From: Daphnia carinata
Lineage: Eukaryota > Arthropoda > Branchiopoda > Diplostraca > Daphniidae
Direction of reading: 5' to 3'
NCBI RefSeq assembly: GCF_022539665.2
Contig: NC_081331.1
Coordinates: 4,684,501 to 4,748,500 of the forward strand
Length of the DNA stretch: 64,000 nt
The position numbers and the translations under genes are program-made. Shown here piece after piece: positions 36,801 to 53,613 of this stretch (position 1 is the stretch's first letter; every line of letters starts with the position of its first letter). Under the pieces are notes generated by a model. It saw only the letters and a list, made by a program, of their open reading frames with translations. It searched no databases and was not told where the DNA came from.

Positions 36801-38716
36801 GAGGTTTTTCTACCGCCGACCTTCTTTTTTCTTTTTACTCTTTATTAGATTTACTTCATGTCAATTCGAGAGAATTTGAAAAAAAAAAATGGCGCACAAA
36901 CAAACGATGCCGAAGATTCCGAAATGCCTTTTCGCCAACTTTGGTGAAATAACTTGGAAAAAAAAAAAAACAACGTCCGTCGTGAGTTTGGTGTGTGTGG
37001 TGGCGCATATTTTATGTCGGAATGAAAAGAAAAAAAAAAGAAATAGATAATCGTGTTAAACGGACAACTTTCCCATGTCCCAAACATTGGGCCATTTTCT
37101 TCTTGTTTTCCAAGGGGCCGGTGGTAAAGGTTTTTTTCTTTCGTTTTTTCCCCCTTACTAACTATTTTGAAACCCCCCCTTCTTCTTCATTGTGTGTGTG
37201 TCCCCTAAAGTATAGGAAAACATTCCTCGAGCAACCTGAACCCCCCCCCTCGATCTCAGGTTCCTCCCTCTTCAAGTTTCGTTCTTTTCTATTCCCAACT
37301 TTTTTGTGTTTGCGCTTCAGAAGAACCCCTCCTCTATCCCACTGTTTCTTCTCATCAAACATCGTGTCCCCCCCCCTCTCTTCTTATTTTTTTTTTTAAA
37401 TAGATATTTTCTAATTCCATCAAGTATGAAAGAATCATTTTTTTTGGGGGGGGGGTTGAAAGTTCATTGAACGGGCGGAATCAGTTGAAACAGGTAAATC
37501 AATCAGCGATGGAAGAAAGTAACACATACTCAATTCATCAAGGTGATCAAAGCTGATGGATTGTGGGTCGGCCAACAAGTCAGCAAAAGTCGAATTTCAT
37601 CAAGACGGATGAGTGTGTGTATGTCTGTGTGACTTGAACGTCGGGAAGAGTCAAGTGCCAAAGGCTTTCTTTTTTAAATATCTGGATGAAGGGGAGAGAG
37701 AAGAGAGAGAAAAGGGGGAGAACAAAAAAATAATAAATATATATGTCTATATCTCGTGTTACTTGAGCAGGGGGGCAGATGGTGGCGTCTTGAGGTCTGG
37801 TGCAGTTTACCATGACGGGGGAGGGAGAGAACTGGCGGTCCGTTTTTATGTGGAAATTCCCGACACACACACACACACACAATGAACTTTCTTTCTTCTT
37901 CTTCTTCTCCCCCCCCTCCGCTGTCTACGTCATCGTTATAAAGAATAAATAAATAAATAAAAACGAACAAGTTGGTTAAGACCAAAATATGGCCTCGAGG
38001 GTTCAATGTCGTTCACTGCCACCTTTACCTTCCCAGACTGATTGAAATCTTCCACGACGATTGCGATTTTTTTTGGTGTGTGTTTGTGTTATATCTCGAG
38101 TTGAAGTGTTGAATTCACACGTTGGGGGAGCTGCTGATTGAAACGTTGACCCGTTTGAAGAACATTTTTTTTTTTCTTTCTTCACAGGTGTCATTTTTGT
38201 TGTTGTTTTGATCTGAATGCGTTGGGGGAAGATTAGGCACAGAGTTGCCGTTACTTGCACGCGAATACCAAGACCCCCCCCCCCCCCCCTTTTTTTTTAA
38301 ATCTAAAAAAGAAGAATTTTTTTTTTTTTTTTTTGAGTTAACTACTTAAAAAAAAGTTCAAGGTGTGTAATTTCACCGGGGCTCGCAGGTGTATGTTTAG
38401 CTTCATTTCATTAATTTTTTTTTTACGCTATCGCGTTGAACGTACGTGCTTGGGATTTAAAAAGGGGGGGGGGGAGGTTTAGACTTTATGATGATGATTA
38501 CACCTGAGTATTGTTATTCTTCTTCTTGTAAACTTCGTTTTTTTTTTTTTTAAGGTTTCGGTATTATTTAGTGATGTTTTTTTCTCTTTAATTTCAAGGT
38601 CGTTACCTGCCAGCTCGGGAAACATTCTTCACTCTTTTTTTTGTTTATTCCATCCTCCTCGTTTTTTTTTTTTTTTTTTTTGAATTCGAAATATTTTTCA
38701 GACGTTCAATTAAAAG

Positions 38717-39073
38717 ATGCCAAATAGTTCTTTATTTGTTTTCCTCTTCCTGTCTGGTTTGTTTTCGTCTGCTCTTGTGTCCGTGAGCTCGGAACGAATT
38801 GACCATTTTTGTCGCCACTCGTTTCGCAATGTCTTTAGAAGAGAACTAGAAATTCAAGTTGATTGGCTTTTCTTATCTGAAAAAAAAAAAAGAAATCATT
38901 TTTCAAATGCGTTCAAACTGTTGCCACTTCTTAACGATCCGCATTTTAAGTTGTTTGACTTGATGGCATCGTCTTTTAAACGTCACCCTTCTAAAAAAAA
39001 ATTGATTTGTCCGGTTCTTTTTCTGCGTAACTACCCAACGATTGATCAAACAATCATCCAACTGCGTGACTGA
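38717..39073 (+). CDS. Candidate small secreted protein ORF, 118 aa
   Basis: An ATG 16 bases after a good acceptor (AATATTTTTCAG) opens a 118-codon frame. Its first 25 residues look like a signal peptide (SLFVFLFLSGLFSSALVSVSS). The rest is basic with two lysine runs encoded by A homopolymers and has no recognisable domain. The surrounding DNA is low-complexity, where chance frames of this length occur, so support is weak. Confidence 0.15.
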   Translation: MPNSSLFVFLFLSGLFSSALVSVSSERIDHFCRHSFRNVFRRELEIQVDWLFLSEKKKRNHFSNAFKLLPLLNDPHFKLFDLMASSFKRHPSKKKLICPVLFLRNYPTIDQTIIQLRD

Positions 39074-41669
39074 TTTAGAATATATATATATATATGTTGA
39101 ATCTCGTTGGAAAGAAAACACGAAAGAGATTGAGAAAAGTAAATAGTTAGGGGGAGGGGTATGAAGAAGGCAAAAGAACAGAACGTGAGTGACAGAACCT
39201 CTTTGTGAGTAATATTTAAAAACAAAAAATGTAAAGAGGAAGAGCATTAAACAGTCGTTGTTCATCTAATCAGGAGGAGCACTGAGCCCCGGCATCGCAC
39301 ACACATACAGCACTTAAAAGCCTTTTGTAAAAAAAAAAAAAAAAATGAAGAAAAAAAAGGGGGGGGGGGTGATGGGTTCTCTCTCGGCAGCTAAGAGCGT
39401 TGTGTTGTTTACCTCCATTAGCAGACAGCTAGTGGCTCGCAGGTTTTGCTCTCACTGACATCCTTTTCCCCACATTACATACATCTCTCTTTGCCTCCCC
39501 CCCGTTTTTTTTTTTTTGTTTCCTGGAGTAGGAGGGGGGAGTGTCTGTTGACTTATTTGCTTTTGGGGGGGGGCAGCTCTCACGAAAGAAGGAACAAAAA
39601 AAATATATATAAGTTGTTCACATTATAGCTGTGTGCCATATTTGTCGTGTCAATATTATTAGACCTAAAGGTTCTGTGAGTAAAGGGCTGTGTTAGCAAA
39701 TCCCCGTTCCGAGAGGCCTTTTTTTTTTTCTTGTTTAAACGAGAAACCATCTGTTAACTATTAAATGTCGTTAATGTATTGGGAGGGGGGGAAAAAAAAT
39801 TTTTTTTTGTTTTCTTTAAGAAAATGAAGTCCTCTTCCTGTGACCACCGATTCCCTTCCCCGCCTTCCGGCTTAGCGTGTGTACGGATGTGGGCTTGTTT
39901 GTCGAGTGTATTGGGCGCTCAATCGCGCTCAAAAATAATCACTTTTTTTTTTTATTACCTTATTATTTTTTTTAAAGGTTGATATGAAAAAAGAAAAACG
40001 GGATTTAAATATGATTGAATTATTCGACTTTTTTTTCTTCAGAGTCTATAAAAATGAGGGAGGAGAAGGGCAAACGTGTTGGTTTTTTACTGCAGGATGT
40101 GTGAACACAAGTGAAGGAGAACCGCCTCCTTTTTTCGTTTGTTTGTTTTGTAAAAAAAAATTTTTTTTATTGTGGTAAGGAGATGACGTCATCCATCACA
40201 TGTCGTTTTTTTTAAGGAGTTATTCATTCACGTTGTTGTTGTTGTTGTATGGGGTGAAGGTGTGTCTACGGGTGTGCGCGCACACACACACACACGGTTT
40301 TCATTTCCTTCCTCGTCTACTCCTCCCTTCTTACACCAATTTTTTTTTCTGTGGATAAAAAAAAAACGAAGGAACATAAAAAAAAAAAAAAAAGAAAGAA
40401 AATGAGCGGCTTCGATTTGGTTGGTTCCTTTTCGGATTATTACGACGTCGTATCCGGTCACCGGAAATGACTGTTGAACGACTTTTGTTTTTTTATTGCG
40501 TGTGTGAAACTTCTCTCAATTTATTTATTTTTTTTTTTAACTATGGTTTTTTTTTTTTTTTTTTTTATATTTTGCCGACAAAGTCGAAACTCTATTAACT
40601 TGCACACTGACGCCGCCTTTTACCCAGAAAAGAATCTCCCAATTTTATTTTTATTTAGCAATTTCTTTTCATTTTTGGTTTTGAATTTAAAAGGGGCCCA
40701 TCCGGTGACCAGGTGTGTCTCCCACCTGGACATTTTTTTTTTTTTTTTTTTTTTGTAAAACGTTAATAATAAAGAAAAGAATTGATCCCCCCCCCCCCCC
40801 AAAAAAAAAAAAAAAAAGAATAGGGTGGGTATGCCTCTGCTATTGGAATGTGTCAATGGCTAGCTGAATGTTTCTAACTGCGCATTTTGATAAAGAATTT
40901 GCGTGTCCCCTATACAATTGTAGTACAATAAAGATCTCGTATGCCAACGCGGGATAGAGATTTCGGGTTGGCTTTGAATGAATTTAATTTCTTTCTTGAT
41001 AATTTCTTTCGGCCCCCTATTCCGTGTTAAGAATGGAAAGCCGTTTTGAATTCATTTTGTTTTGTTTGAAAAGGCGCTAAAATACAGGACGAAATCTCAT
41101 CAAGTCGAGATGAATTCGATCCGCCCCGACTGGCGCGCCATTTTACATTCCGGGTGTATATATATATAAATTTTTTTTTTCTTTTTCGTATGTTGTTTCC
41201 TACACAAAAGAGAGATTCGTAGAGATTTTGGGATCTCCCCCTTTTTTTTTCTCCATATTCATTAGTGGCAAGGGCGGACTAATTAAACGGGGCTCGTCCC
41301 ATCACGCGCCTCATTTCACTTCTTCTTTACCCCCACTCGGCGTTTCTTTTTTTTTTTTTTTTTTTTTTTCTCTTAACGTGTACACACACACACACGGAGA
41401 GACGGGACTAACCTGGAGGCCAATCGCATTGATTCAAGAAGAAGAAATTAACGATCCTTCCGAAAGTGGAAGAGAAAAGAAAGACAAAATAAAAAGAAAG
41501 AAGAAGAGAAAAAAAAAAAAAAAAAACGAGGTTCTTTCCTTAATTGGCAATTTTACACCACCAATGGCGCGCGGCTGGCCTTCCCCAGTCAAGAGGCCGG
41601 TCCCGGGGCCCCCTTTGCGCCCTTCTCTGAGATCATAAATCCTCACTACGTGCACCAAAACAGAAATTT

Positions 41670-41695
41670 TCTTCTTCTTCTTCTTCTTCTTCTTC
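41670..41695 (+). repeat. TTC triplet microsatellite
   Basis: About eight copies of TTC/CTT in a row within the gene desert upstream of LMO4. It is not in a supported coding exon. Confidence 0.85.
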
Positions 41696-44483
41696 CCATC
41701 TTTCTTTCTTACCAATTAAAATTCAATCTCATTTTGATTCCCTATTATTTAACACACAAGCACAAAAAAAAAAAAAAATATGTATTCACACCAAACATTC
41801 AAACTCTGCGTAGCAAAAAAAAATGTAGGACTTTTTGGGGGGAAGTATGTCGACGTTGATTTGCATTCGAAGCGTGTTGGCTCGTTAATCAAGCAAACGA
41901 TTTGTGGCTGGAAATAAAGTAAAAGAAAAGAGGTTTTCCTTTTTCTTTTTTTTTTTTTTTTTTAAGGACTCGTTTGCTGACGATTGGACTGGCGAATAAG
42001 CGCGTCATCCAATGAGCTCGTTAGCTCATTGTGAAATATGCATGGAATGAAGTTTTGCCCTGAAGGCGCACAACTCCAAAACGCGTCTGATCTTTTTAAA
42101 TGAAACGTGGCTGCTGCTGTTGCCTTTCACGTCATCAGTCAATTCTTTCGAAGGCCACAAAAAAAAAAAAAAAAATTGAACAGCTGACCACTTGATGATG
42201 CCGATGGTCATCAAGTCTGGAACGTTTTCAGGAGGGGGGTTCGTTCATGTTTTTCTTTTTGAGAAACACAAAAAAAAAAAAAGGGCGTTTGATTGGGGTC
42301 TTATCAGATTCTCAATAACTAAGAATAAGAAAACTCTCTTCGCCGCTATTGACTGACAGTTGGATAATCGAGATTTACAAAGGGGACAAGCTTGTTAAAG
42401 GCTGGGCATTTTCGGGCGTGAACGCCGAACCGATCGATTTTTTTTTATAAAGAACAACTTCTTCTTTTTCTGATTTCCAACCGTCCGTGACTAGACCATC
42501 ATTTTTCTTTTTTTTTTTTTTTTTTTCCTGGGGTCCCACAACTTATTGATGATGATGGGGGGGGGGCTCGGGGTCCGTCGACCTGTCCGCGCATACAATC
42601 GACCAATCGGCGTCTCTTTTTTTTTTTTTTTCTTCACCCCTGCGGGCACCGCACACTTTGGCGTTCACTATCCCGTTAGAAGCTCGGCAACTTCCGACCC
42701 CATGGTAACAAGCTGATGCTCCTTGTTGATGCCTTTTTTTTTTAAATTATTATTCTAGGCCGATCGAATGTCCACACTCTTTATCCACCCCTCCCTCTTC
42801 GTCGTTTTACCTTAATTGGCTTATTATGTTTGGGGGGAAAAAAAAAAAACAAAGAAAAATATCGGAGAAAAATGTTTTAATTCATTTGATGCGATAGAAT
42901 TAAAAAATGTTTGATGTGTCATCCCCCCCCCCCCCCCCCCCCCGATTCAACTTTGTTTCAATTCCGCCAATGGCATCGTTTGATTATTAGGTGGGATAGT
43001 TGCTCTACAAGTTCATCCGTTTGAAAAGGGGTCCCGTGAGTGAACGGGAATATTTTCCTTTTTGGAGGGGAGTGTAAGGCGATAACGTCAGAGAAGTTTC
43101 AAATGTGTCGCGTTAAAGGTGAACAAAAAAAAAAAACAAACAAACCAAATTATTTTTTTTTTTTGGTATTTGGTCGGAAAAGGTTGATAGTCATTTGATG
43201 CGCAATTCAGACGCAATTTGTTTACTATTGTTGGCAACAACTCGGGACACCATTTTTCCTTTTTCGATCGGTGAAAGTTAAGCAAAAAAAAACTAGGCCG
43301 TCATGTTCATTAAGGGAAAATGGACAAGTCATAAAAAATGATGCCAGTCAGCAAAAAAAAAAAAAACGAGAGATTACCATTTGATGTTTTTTACGGGTAG
43401 GCCATTTTTAGGATTCAGCGCGTTGCGCTGCTCCTCATCAGTGCATTGTCATATCGATCATTGGGCGCAATCGAATCGAACCGTCATCAACAATCAAGGA
43501 GAAAAGACGGGCGTTCTACGTAATTAGGGCTTTTGAAAATCAAATAAAAAAAAAATCTTCTCTACTTCGTTCAAGAAAAGAATTTTTTTTTTTTTTTTTT
43601 CAACATTTTCGGTCGGCAAAAGTTAAACTTTTTTTTCAGATGGTAGGAGACGCGCTAACGAACACCAATTCTCTTTCTGCCTTCTTTTTTTTTTTTATGT
43701 GTGTGTGTGACTTTTCTTGCAAACCTTGTGTTAGTACTAGACGACTGATAATGCCCGCCTTCATTAGAGAACCATTTCTCTCACTCGGCCATCGTTCTTC
43801 TTCTCCCCCCCCCCCCCCCCTCGTTACGAGCCGACACCCGAACCTTTTTATTTTTGGCTTCGTCCTTTTAAACTCTGAAATCAAACAAACGAATTGACAA
43901 ACCTGACGGCATTTTTCGTGATTCGAATAACGATGTCGATGATTGGCTTTGGCGGATGAAGGAATGTATTGTATTAAACAGGCAAAACGATAGGACAGGT
44001 GAATTAGGCAAATCAAATTAAAAGGATAGGGATCGCTTTGCTCTTTAACATGTTGACAAGCGGATAAATAGAAAAATGAATTTTATTTTATTTTATTTTT
44101 TTTTTAATTAGAAAATGTTTGACTTGAAACATGGTGATTTAATTAGACGACAATTAGGCAAACTGAAACGCGACGTCTCCTCCCCCCCCCCGTCCTTTTA
44201 AGTCTGGCAGTTTTTGAAATATCAAAGTTGAATTCGACCCGAGTCAAAGCGAAATGTTTAATCTATTATAATAATTATATAGATAGCCAAACACAGACTG
44301 AGAGTTTTTAGATGTGAAGTCTGTGTAAGCGAGTGTTCTCTCTACCTCCTGCCCTCACTCACTCACTCTCGCGCTAATTAGCTCATTAAGTCGCTCGGCT
44401 TGTTGTTTGCAGCAGCTAGACGAGGATGGGGAGGCAGAAAAACACAGCAGGAGAAGCTCGGGCAGTGTTAGATGAACTTCCTA

Positions 44484-44506
44484 CTGCTGCTGCTGCTGCT
44501 GTTGCT
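44484..44506 (+). repeat. CTG/TGC triplet microsatellite
   Basis: A run of TGC triplets, about seven copies with one interruption, 1.4 kb upstream of the LMO4 coding exon. It is not in a supported coding frame but may lie in an untranslated exon. Confidence 0.8.
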
Positions 44507-44825
44507 GCGTTTTTGCCAATTAAAAGGATCACACAAATAAAATGAAAAAAAAAAAAAAAGAAGAAACAAACTTAAATTTATTTTTTTTTTCCTCATTTCC
44601 TTAAATGAGGGAGTTGGGATAGACGGATGATGTCACGGGGACGGACATGGGAAATTGGAGACTAGGAGAAAAGAGATGAAAGACGAGCCCAGGGGCCACA
44701 TTGAACGGATTTTCCTGTTCATTATAATTTACTCGCCGACGCACATCATCCAAGTAACTAACTAACTAAGTAGAATAAATATCCTCTCTCGTTCTCTATC
44801 TATTCGTGAAAGGGATACCAAAGTT

Positions 44826-44876
44826 CTCTCTCTCTCTCTCTCTCTCTAATGAACCCCCTCTCTCTCTCTCTCTCTT
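44826..44876 (+). repeat. CT dinucleotide microsatellite pair
   Basis: Two (CT)n runs of about eleven and eight units are separated by AATGAACCCC. Similar CT/AG runs recur at 46863-46884, 47010-47027, 48310-48330 and 52376-52395. Confidence 0.85.
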
Positions 44877-45870
44877 CGTTCAAAAGAAGAAGAAGAAAAA
44901 AAAAAAGCCTTTTGTTGAGCAGAGATGCCCTTGTAAGCTTCATTTGCTTGATTGCCAATTTTCCATCTTTATTTTTGTTCCTCCCCGTTTTATATTTATT
45001 ATTCGATCGTTTGGAGAAGAGAGATCACAACACAAAACAAACAAATGGAATGGAGAACAGACAGGCTATTGATGCGACATTGAAATAGATTTCGATTCTA
45101 GTTGAGTCATTCAAAGCGGCCATGTTTATTAGAAACCCAACAGGTTTGTTACTTTTTTCGGATAAGACCTTCATTTTTTTTAATAATGACAGACGATCAT
45201 TTTGTGTGTAGCTAGTTTGGACTACTACTCACCAAGCATTTGATTTCGATGCGTGCAATTATCGAGAATGAATCTGCGTTATTTTATTTTTTTTTTTCCT
45301 ACTCCCTTCATCGTTTCGTTCCCTACACTCTGAAAACAAATTCCAAAACACATTCTTGTAGGGGTGGAGGGGAGAGATTGCTGATTAACATAACGAGTCA
45401 GTCACAAATAGGGAGACGCGAGCGACCTCAAACGGGGGGAGTTTGAAAGTCTTTTTTTTTTTTTTAAATATTTTCTATAGCCATTAGGTGTGTCTTTTTT
45501 TTTTTTTAAATATTATTTTAAAAAGACATTTTTATAATTGGGGCACCCGTCCACCTTTTTTTTTTTTTTTTATCTCTTTCGAATCTTGTCAGCTTGACAA
45601 TCTTTCGCCTCATTATGCGCGATATTCCGGTTCGTTACTTTTTCCCTCTTTGCGAGGGAACAAGAGGATTTTTTTTTTTTCTTGTGTGTGTTAACGTTCA
45701 CTTGTTCCTTCAACATGGGACTGGGTTGACGTTTCGTAGAAATAGAAGAGACAATTGTCGATATAATTTGATTCGTTATTTAAAAGGGGAAGAAAACGAA
45801 TGACGTCATAGCTTTTTTTTTTTTTTTAACATGATTATTAAAACGCCTATTATTTTTTTCTTGTTTTAAA

Positions 45871-45873
45871 CAG
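45871..45873 (+). promoter_or_regulatory. Splice acceptor of a 5' UTR intron before LMO4
   Basis: TTGTTTTAAACAG precedes the LMO4 coding exon by 65 bp, and an in-frame TGA at 45918 blocks any upstream coding extension in the same exon. The likely structure is a non-coding first exon spliced to 45874. Confidence 0.45.
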
Positions 45874-45938
45874 ATAAAAGAAGTAGAAAGAAAAAAAAAA
45901 TTGTTTTTGGATCATCTTGATTGAATTCAAAGAAGAAG

Positions 45939-49699
<3,761 letters not shown>

Positions 49700-49703
49700 T
49701 TAT

Positions 49704-49737
<34 letters not shown>

Positions 49738-50940
49738 TTTTAAATAATTCTCCCGTTTAAAAAAAAAAAAAACAACAATTTTTTTTCGTTATTTACTTAA
49801 TTTATGATGTAATGAACGAAAAACAAAATGGCGGGTTTTTTTGAATAGTGTATGTTAACAAATTTAACAATGAATAATTTTTTTAAACAGTAACAAATCG
49901 TTTACACAAAGCGAAAAGAAGATGAAAAAAAAAAACAATAGACCTTTGTATGTGCGTGTGTGTGTGTGTTTGTATAAAAAGGGTCGATCTGAATTGTTTA
50001 AAAAACAATTGAAAGTGAAACAAACAAAAAAAAAATGGAAGAGTTAACGATGCTAATAATGAATTATTACGATGATGACACGTGTTTGTATTTTGCCTCC
50101 CTCCCCCAGTTGAATTGAAATTTTCTCGTTTTTTTTTTTTTTTTGCTCGCTCGCGTGTGTTTCTACACACATTCTATACACCTTTTTTTTTTTTTAAATT
50201 TAATTCGTTAGATAACAGAACAAAAACAATAATATTGCAAACAACATATTGGGAGATCTCTCGCGCTCCAAACCCGATCGCGTCTTGTACAGTCCCTTTA
50301 TAACCTCCCTACTTTCACCCGGCCCCTTGTCTCCCTTTCTTTTGTTTTATTTTTTTTTCTATTACCTATCCATTTTTTTTTCGTCTGTCACCTGTTTCCG
50401 GTTTTAAACAAAGCCGGAAACACAAGAACAAAAAAAAAAAAAAAAGATATCACACACTGACTTTGTTTTTGTTTTTTGTTTTTTTCTGTTCAAAAAATCT
50501 CGCAAATCTTTGAGAAAAACAAACTCAACTGTCCCTCACATTTTCTCAATTTCTTTCTTTTTTTTTTGTGAAAATATTATTATTATTAGCCCGTTCTGTT
50601 ACGCGCGTGAAAGAGTGTCATTTTTTTTTTTATTTCTGATAAAATTCGTTTGAAAATTGCCTCTGGCTCCTCCCATTTTAGTTTGTTGTTTTTTTTTTAT
50701 TATGTCACCGTTTTTTTTTTTAACTTGTGCAAAAATTAAAACCCCGATTGGGTTTGGCAAAAAAAAAAAAAAATTTAAAGATTTTGAGAGAAAATGATCG
50801 CGCATTTGATCCCATCCCCCATTTTTTTTTTCTCGCTCACACGATTGTACCATTCCCTCCCAACTCATCCCATCTGCCCTCCTCCCTCAAGCGCACTCCC
50901 TCCTCCATTTGATCAATAAAAAGAAGACAAAAAAAAAAAA
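49700..50940 (+). other. LMO4 3' UTR region with polyadenylation signal
   Basis: After the stop at 49697-49699 the sequence is rich in T and A homopolymers and contains no coding frame of note. A canonical AATAAA at 50915-50920, followed by an A-run, is the best 3' end I see, giving a 3' UTR of about 1.2 kb. A perfect 9-bp hairpin is at 50393-50422. Confidence 0.4.
50393..50422 (+). other. Perfect 9-bp hairpin in the presumed LMO4 3' UTR
   Basis: TGTTTCCGG and CCGGAAACA are exact inverted copies separated by a 12-base A/T-rich loop, followed eight bases later by a long A-run. The arms are GC-rich relative to the surrounding poly-A/T sequence. Its role, if any, is unknown. Confidence 0.6.
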
Positions 50941-53577
50941 TGAAATTTCAATTTTTCGACAAATTGTTTCCTTTTTTGTTTTTAAATGAATTTTTAGTTG
51001 TTTAAGTCAACAAAACCAATTCATTTGATTTGCTAATATCATCAAATTAGCAAGTAGTAAGCTTATAGGGGAAATGCGTGTATTGATTTAATTACCTTTC
51101 TACTAGTGTCAATGGCGTTCACTCTACCCTCCCCCACTATCCGAAATTGAACAGAGTTTTCTACATCAACTCGGGAGTAGTTTTTTTTTTTTTTTTTTTT
51201 TATTCGGTAAAGAATGATGATGGCGTGGTTGTATTATTAGCGCAAACAGTCAAAGTAGATGGCCCGGCGCCATCATATCATCATATAATGGCTCAGTCAA
51301 ATAGCAAAAAGGATCCAGTTAGCTTTCGGATGAAATAGGAGAGAAGAAAAGTGATTGGACGGTTAAAAAGAGTGAGCCAAAAAAAAAAAAAAAAAAAAAA
51401 AAAATTGGGAGGGTGGGGGATAGAGCTATGTACAGACGGAACACACGGAAGGGGTGGCGTTGGGAGGAAGCTTTTATTTGATTATTAATCAAATCAAAAA
51501 GCAGTCGGCAATCAAGTCCGAGTGGTTTGGCCCACTCTGCTCGATATCCAATAAGATAGAAACACAAGTCACACGGACGAAATAAAATAATCTCATCATC
51601 GCTATTAGTTTTAATGGAACAAACTGAAAATGAGATGGATTTCTATTAGCCAATTAATGGATTGCCATTGTTTAAAAAAAAAAAAAAAGGGAGTTCAATT
51701 TGATTTTATTCATAATATATGTGTACGAGTCTCGTTTTTGTCTTTATTGGCCCTGCCTCAATGGTGCAAGTTCTGGCCCAGCAACACATAAAACTAATCA
51801 TGGAATGGCCTTCAGTACCAGCTGGAAAGGTCCGTCTGTTTTTGTTTTTTTTTCGGAAGGGGAGTTAGGAGATAAATGGAGTAAAAATAAAAATTGAATA
51901 ATGATTTCCTCTGAGACTTGCATTTGTAACATCTAGTAAAAAAAATACGTATAGGTTACGTGCAATACATCAAAAAATAACGCAAGTTATACAATCGTTC
52001 CAGTTTTTTTTTTTTTTTTCTCCATGCGTGTTGACTCGCCCAACAAATTGGGCTGATGGATTAGTATTGACCTCTCCTTTCCTGCATTAATTGCGGAATA
52101 AAAAAAAAACGGACGTTGTTTTCATGGCCTTTTGTTTCAGACGGTGAAGTTAGATTTTACGTTAAATGAGTTTGAATACATTTCGAGTTGCGGAAGAAAA
52201 ACATTGCCAATTTCCAAATGGCGTTCAGGTTTTTTTTTTTTTTTTTTTCTAAAATAGGTCGGGCCTTCTTTGTATGAAATTGGGCCTCTGCGTTGACGAG
52301 AAGAGTTGGAGACAACTCTGCTCATCTCTCAGAAGAGCAAACCCTTGGGCCAGCCCTTCCACTTACCCATTTGCCTCTCTCTCTCTCTCTCTCTCTACTT
52401 AATACAGATAATTGATGAGAAGAGATGCACTCGAGAGAGAAGACAAAGAGAGAAAAGAGACGGACTTTACATTGAGAGACGGACCGGGCCAGTAGGGAGA
52501 ACACACACACACAAGCGCCAACTGCTTTAGCTCCCGAGGCCGGGAGTGTACCTCCTCCCCTTTATCCTCCCGATGCCCGCCAGCTCAATGTGGAGGGTGG
52601 GGGGGGACCAGCTGATGGGAGTGGATGGGGAGGGATGCACTCTTCCACTTTCAACATTTATTCACATCCACTTTGCCGAGTGAGAGGAAACCGGATCTTC
52701 ACTATATCCGACTCTATACCCTCCCCCCTAAAAAAAAAGGAAACTAGACGTCGTTTTTTACTTTTTTTTTTTTTTTTTTTTAAATCCACACTCATCTCGA
52801 CAATGGATGATCCGGAATAGCTATGTCAAAAATTCATTTGGTTTTTTTTTTTTTGGTTATTCAATTATTAATATCGTGAAAATGGGGCGCGACATTGTTT
52901 TTAAATTGAATTAGAAAATTCGATTGGGCGGTTTATAAGATTCACGCTCAACGCTAATGAGGCACTAGTTATACAGACTAGCGTGAAGCACAGAGATGAG
53001 CAAGCCTTTGGTAGAGGACGTCCGTTTTCCTTCAAAAAAAAAAAAAAAAAAAGAAACTCGTTTCTGTCAATGCGAACGTAGAGACGCACAGGACCACGAC
53101 AATAAGAAACAAACACAGGACTTTGCGTCATTAATGAATAATGACAAGACACACGCGGGAATGAAGGACCGCTAGCCACTTCACGGTGACATCGTCTAGA
53201 CTCTTGTGCCAAATTTCATTCCTTCCCTTTTCTTTTTTTTTTTTGTTTGACGTGCACACACACGAGTTTGCTCCCTTTTGGCAGGCGAGATCACAGCCAG
53301 AATAAGTTTTAAAAATAATTGCGCGAAATGGATGTTTTCTCATTGATTTAAACCCCCAAACTATTTTATCACTTGGACAAGTTCACTCCTTTGTTTAAAG
53401 GAAAACGAAATATGTAAAGTCTTCTAATTAAAAGGACAGTTTTTTGGAATCGAAAAGAAGAAGTGACTGAATGCTTGTGAACGACAGGTTTATCGTCTGC
53501 GATATTTTTGCCGTCGAAAGAAAAAAGTAAAAGGAATGGAATGTTCTTGTTTCTTTTTTTTACATGCCATGGACATT

Positions 53578-53579
<2 letters not shown>

Positions 53580-53612
<33 letters not shown>
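53580..53612 (+). repeat. Long poly-T run
   Basis: About 32 consecutive T, one of the longest homopolymers in the window. It is relevant as a likely site of sequencing or assembly length error. Confidence 0.9.

Positions 53613-53613
<1 letters not shown>

Larger units (their letters stand above)
27881..45873. other. 18-kb gene desert, probable 5' regulatory/intronic DNA of LMO4
   Basis: I find no exon with a recognisable domain on either strand. The region is saturated with poly-A/T, poly-C/G, GT, CT and AG runs, and most of its open frames are created by these runs. Because LMO4's coding exon is preceded by a splice acceptor (45871-45873), at least one 5' UTR exon must lie upstream. Strong donors such as GTGAGT at 35820 and GTACGT at 34604 are possible partners, but I cannot choose among them. 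Confidence 0.45.
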
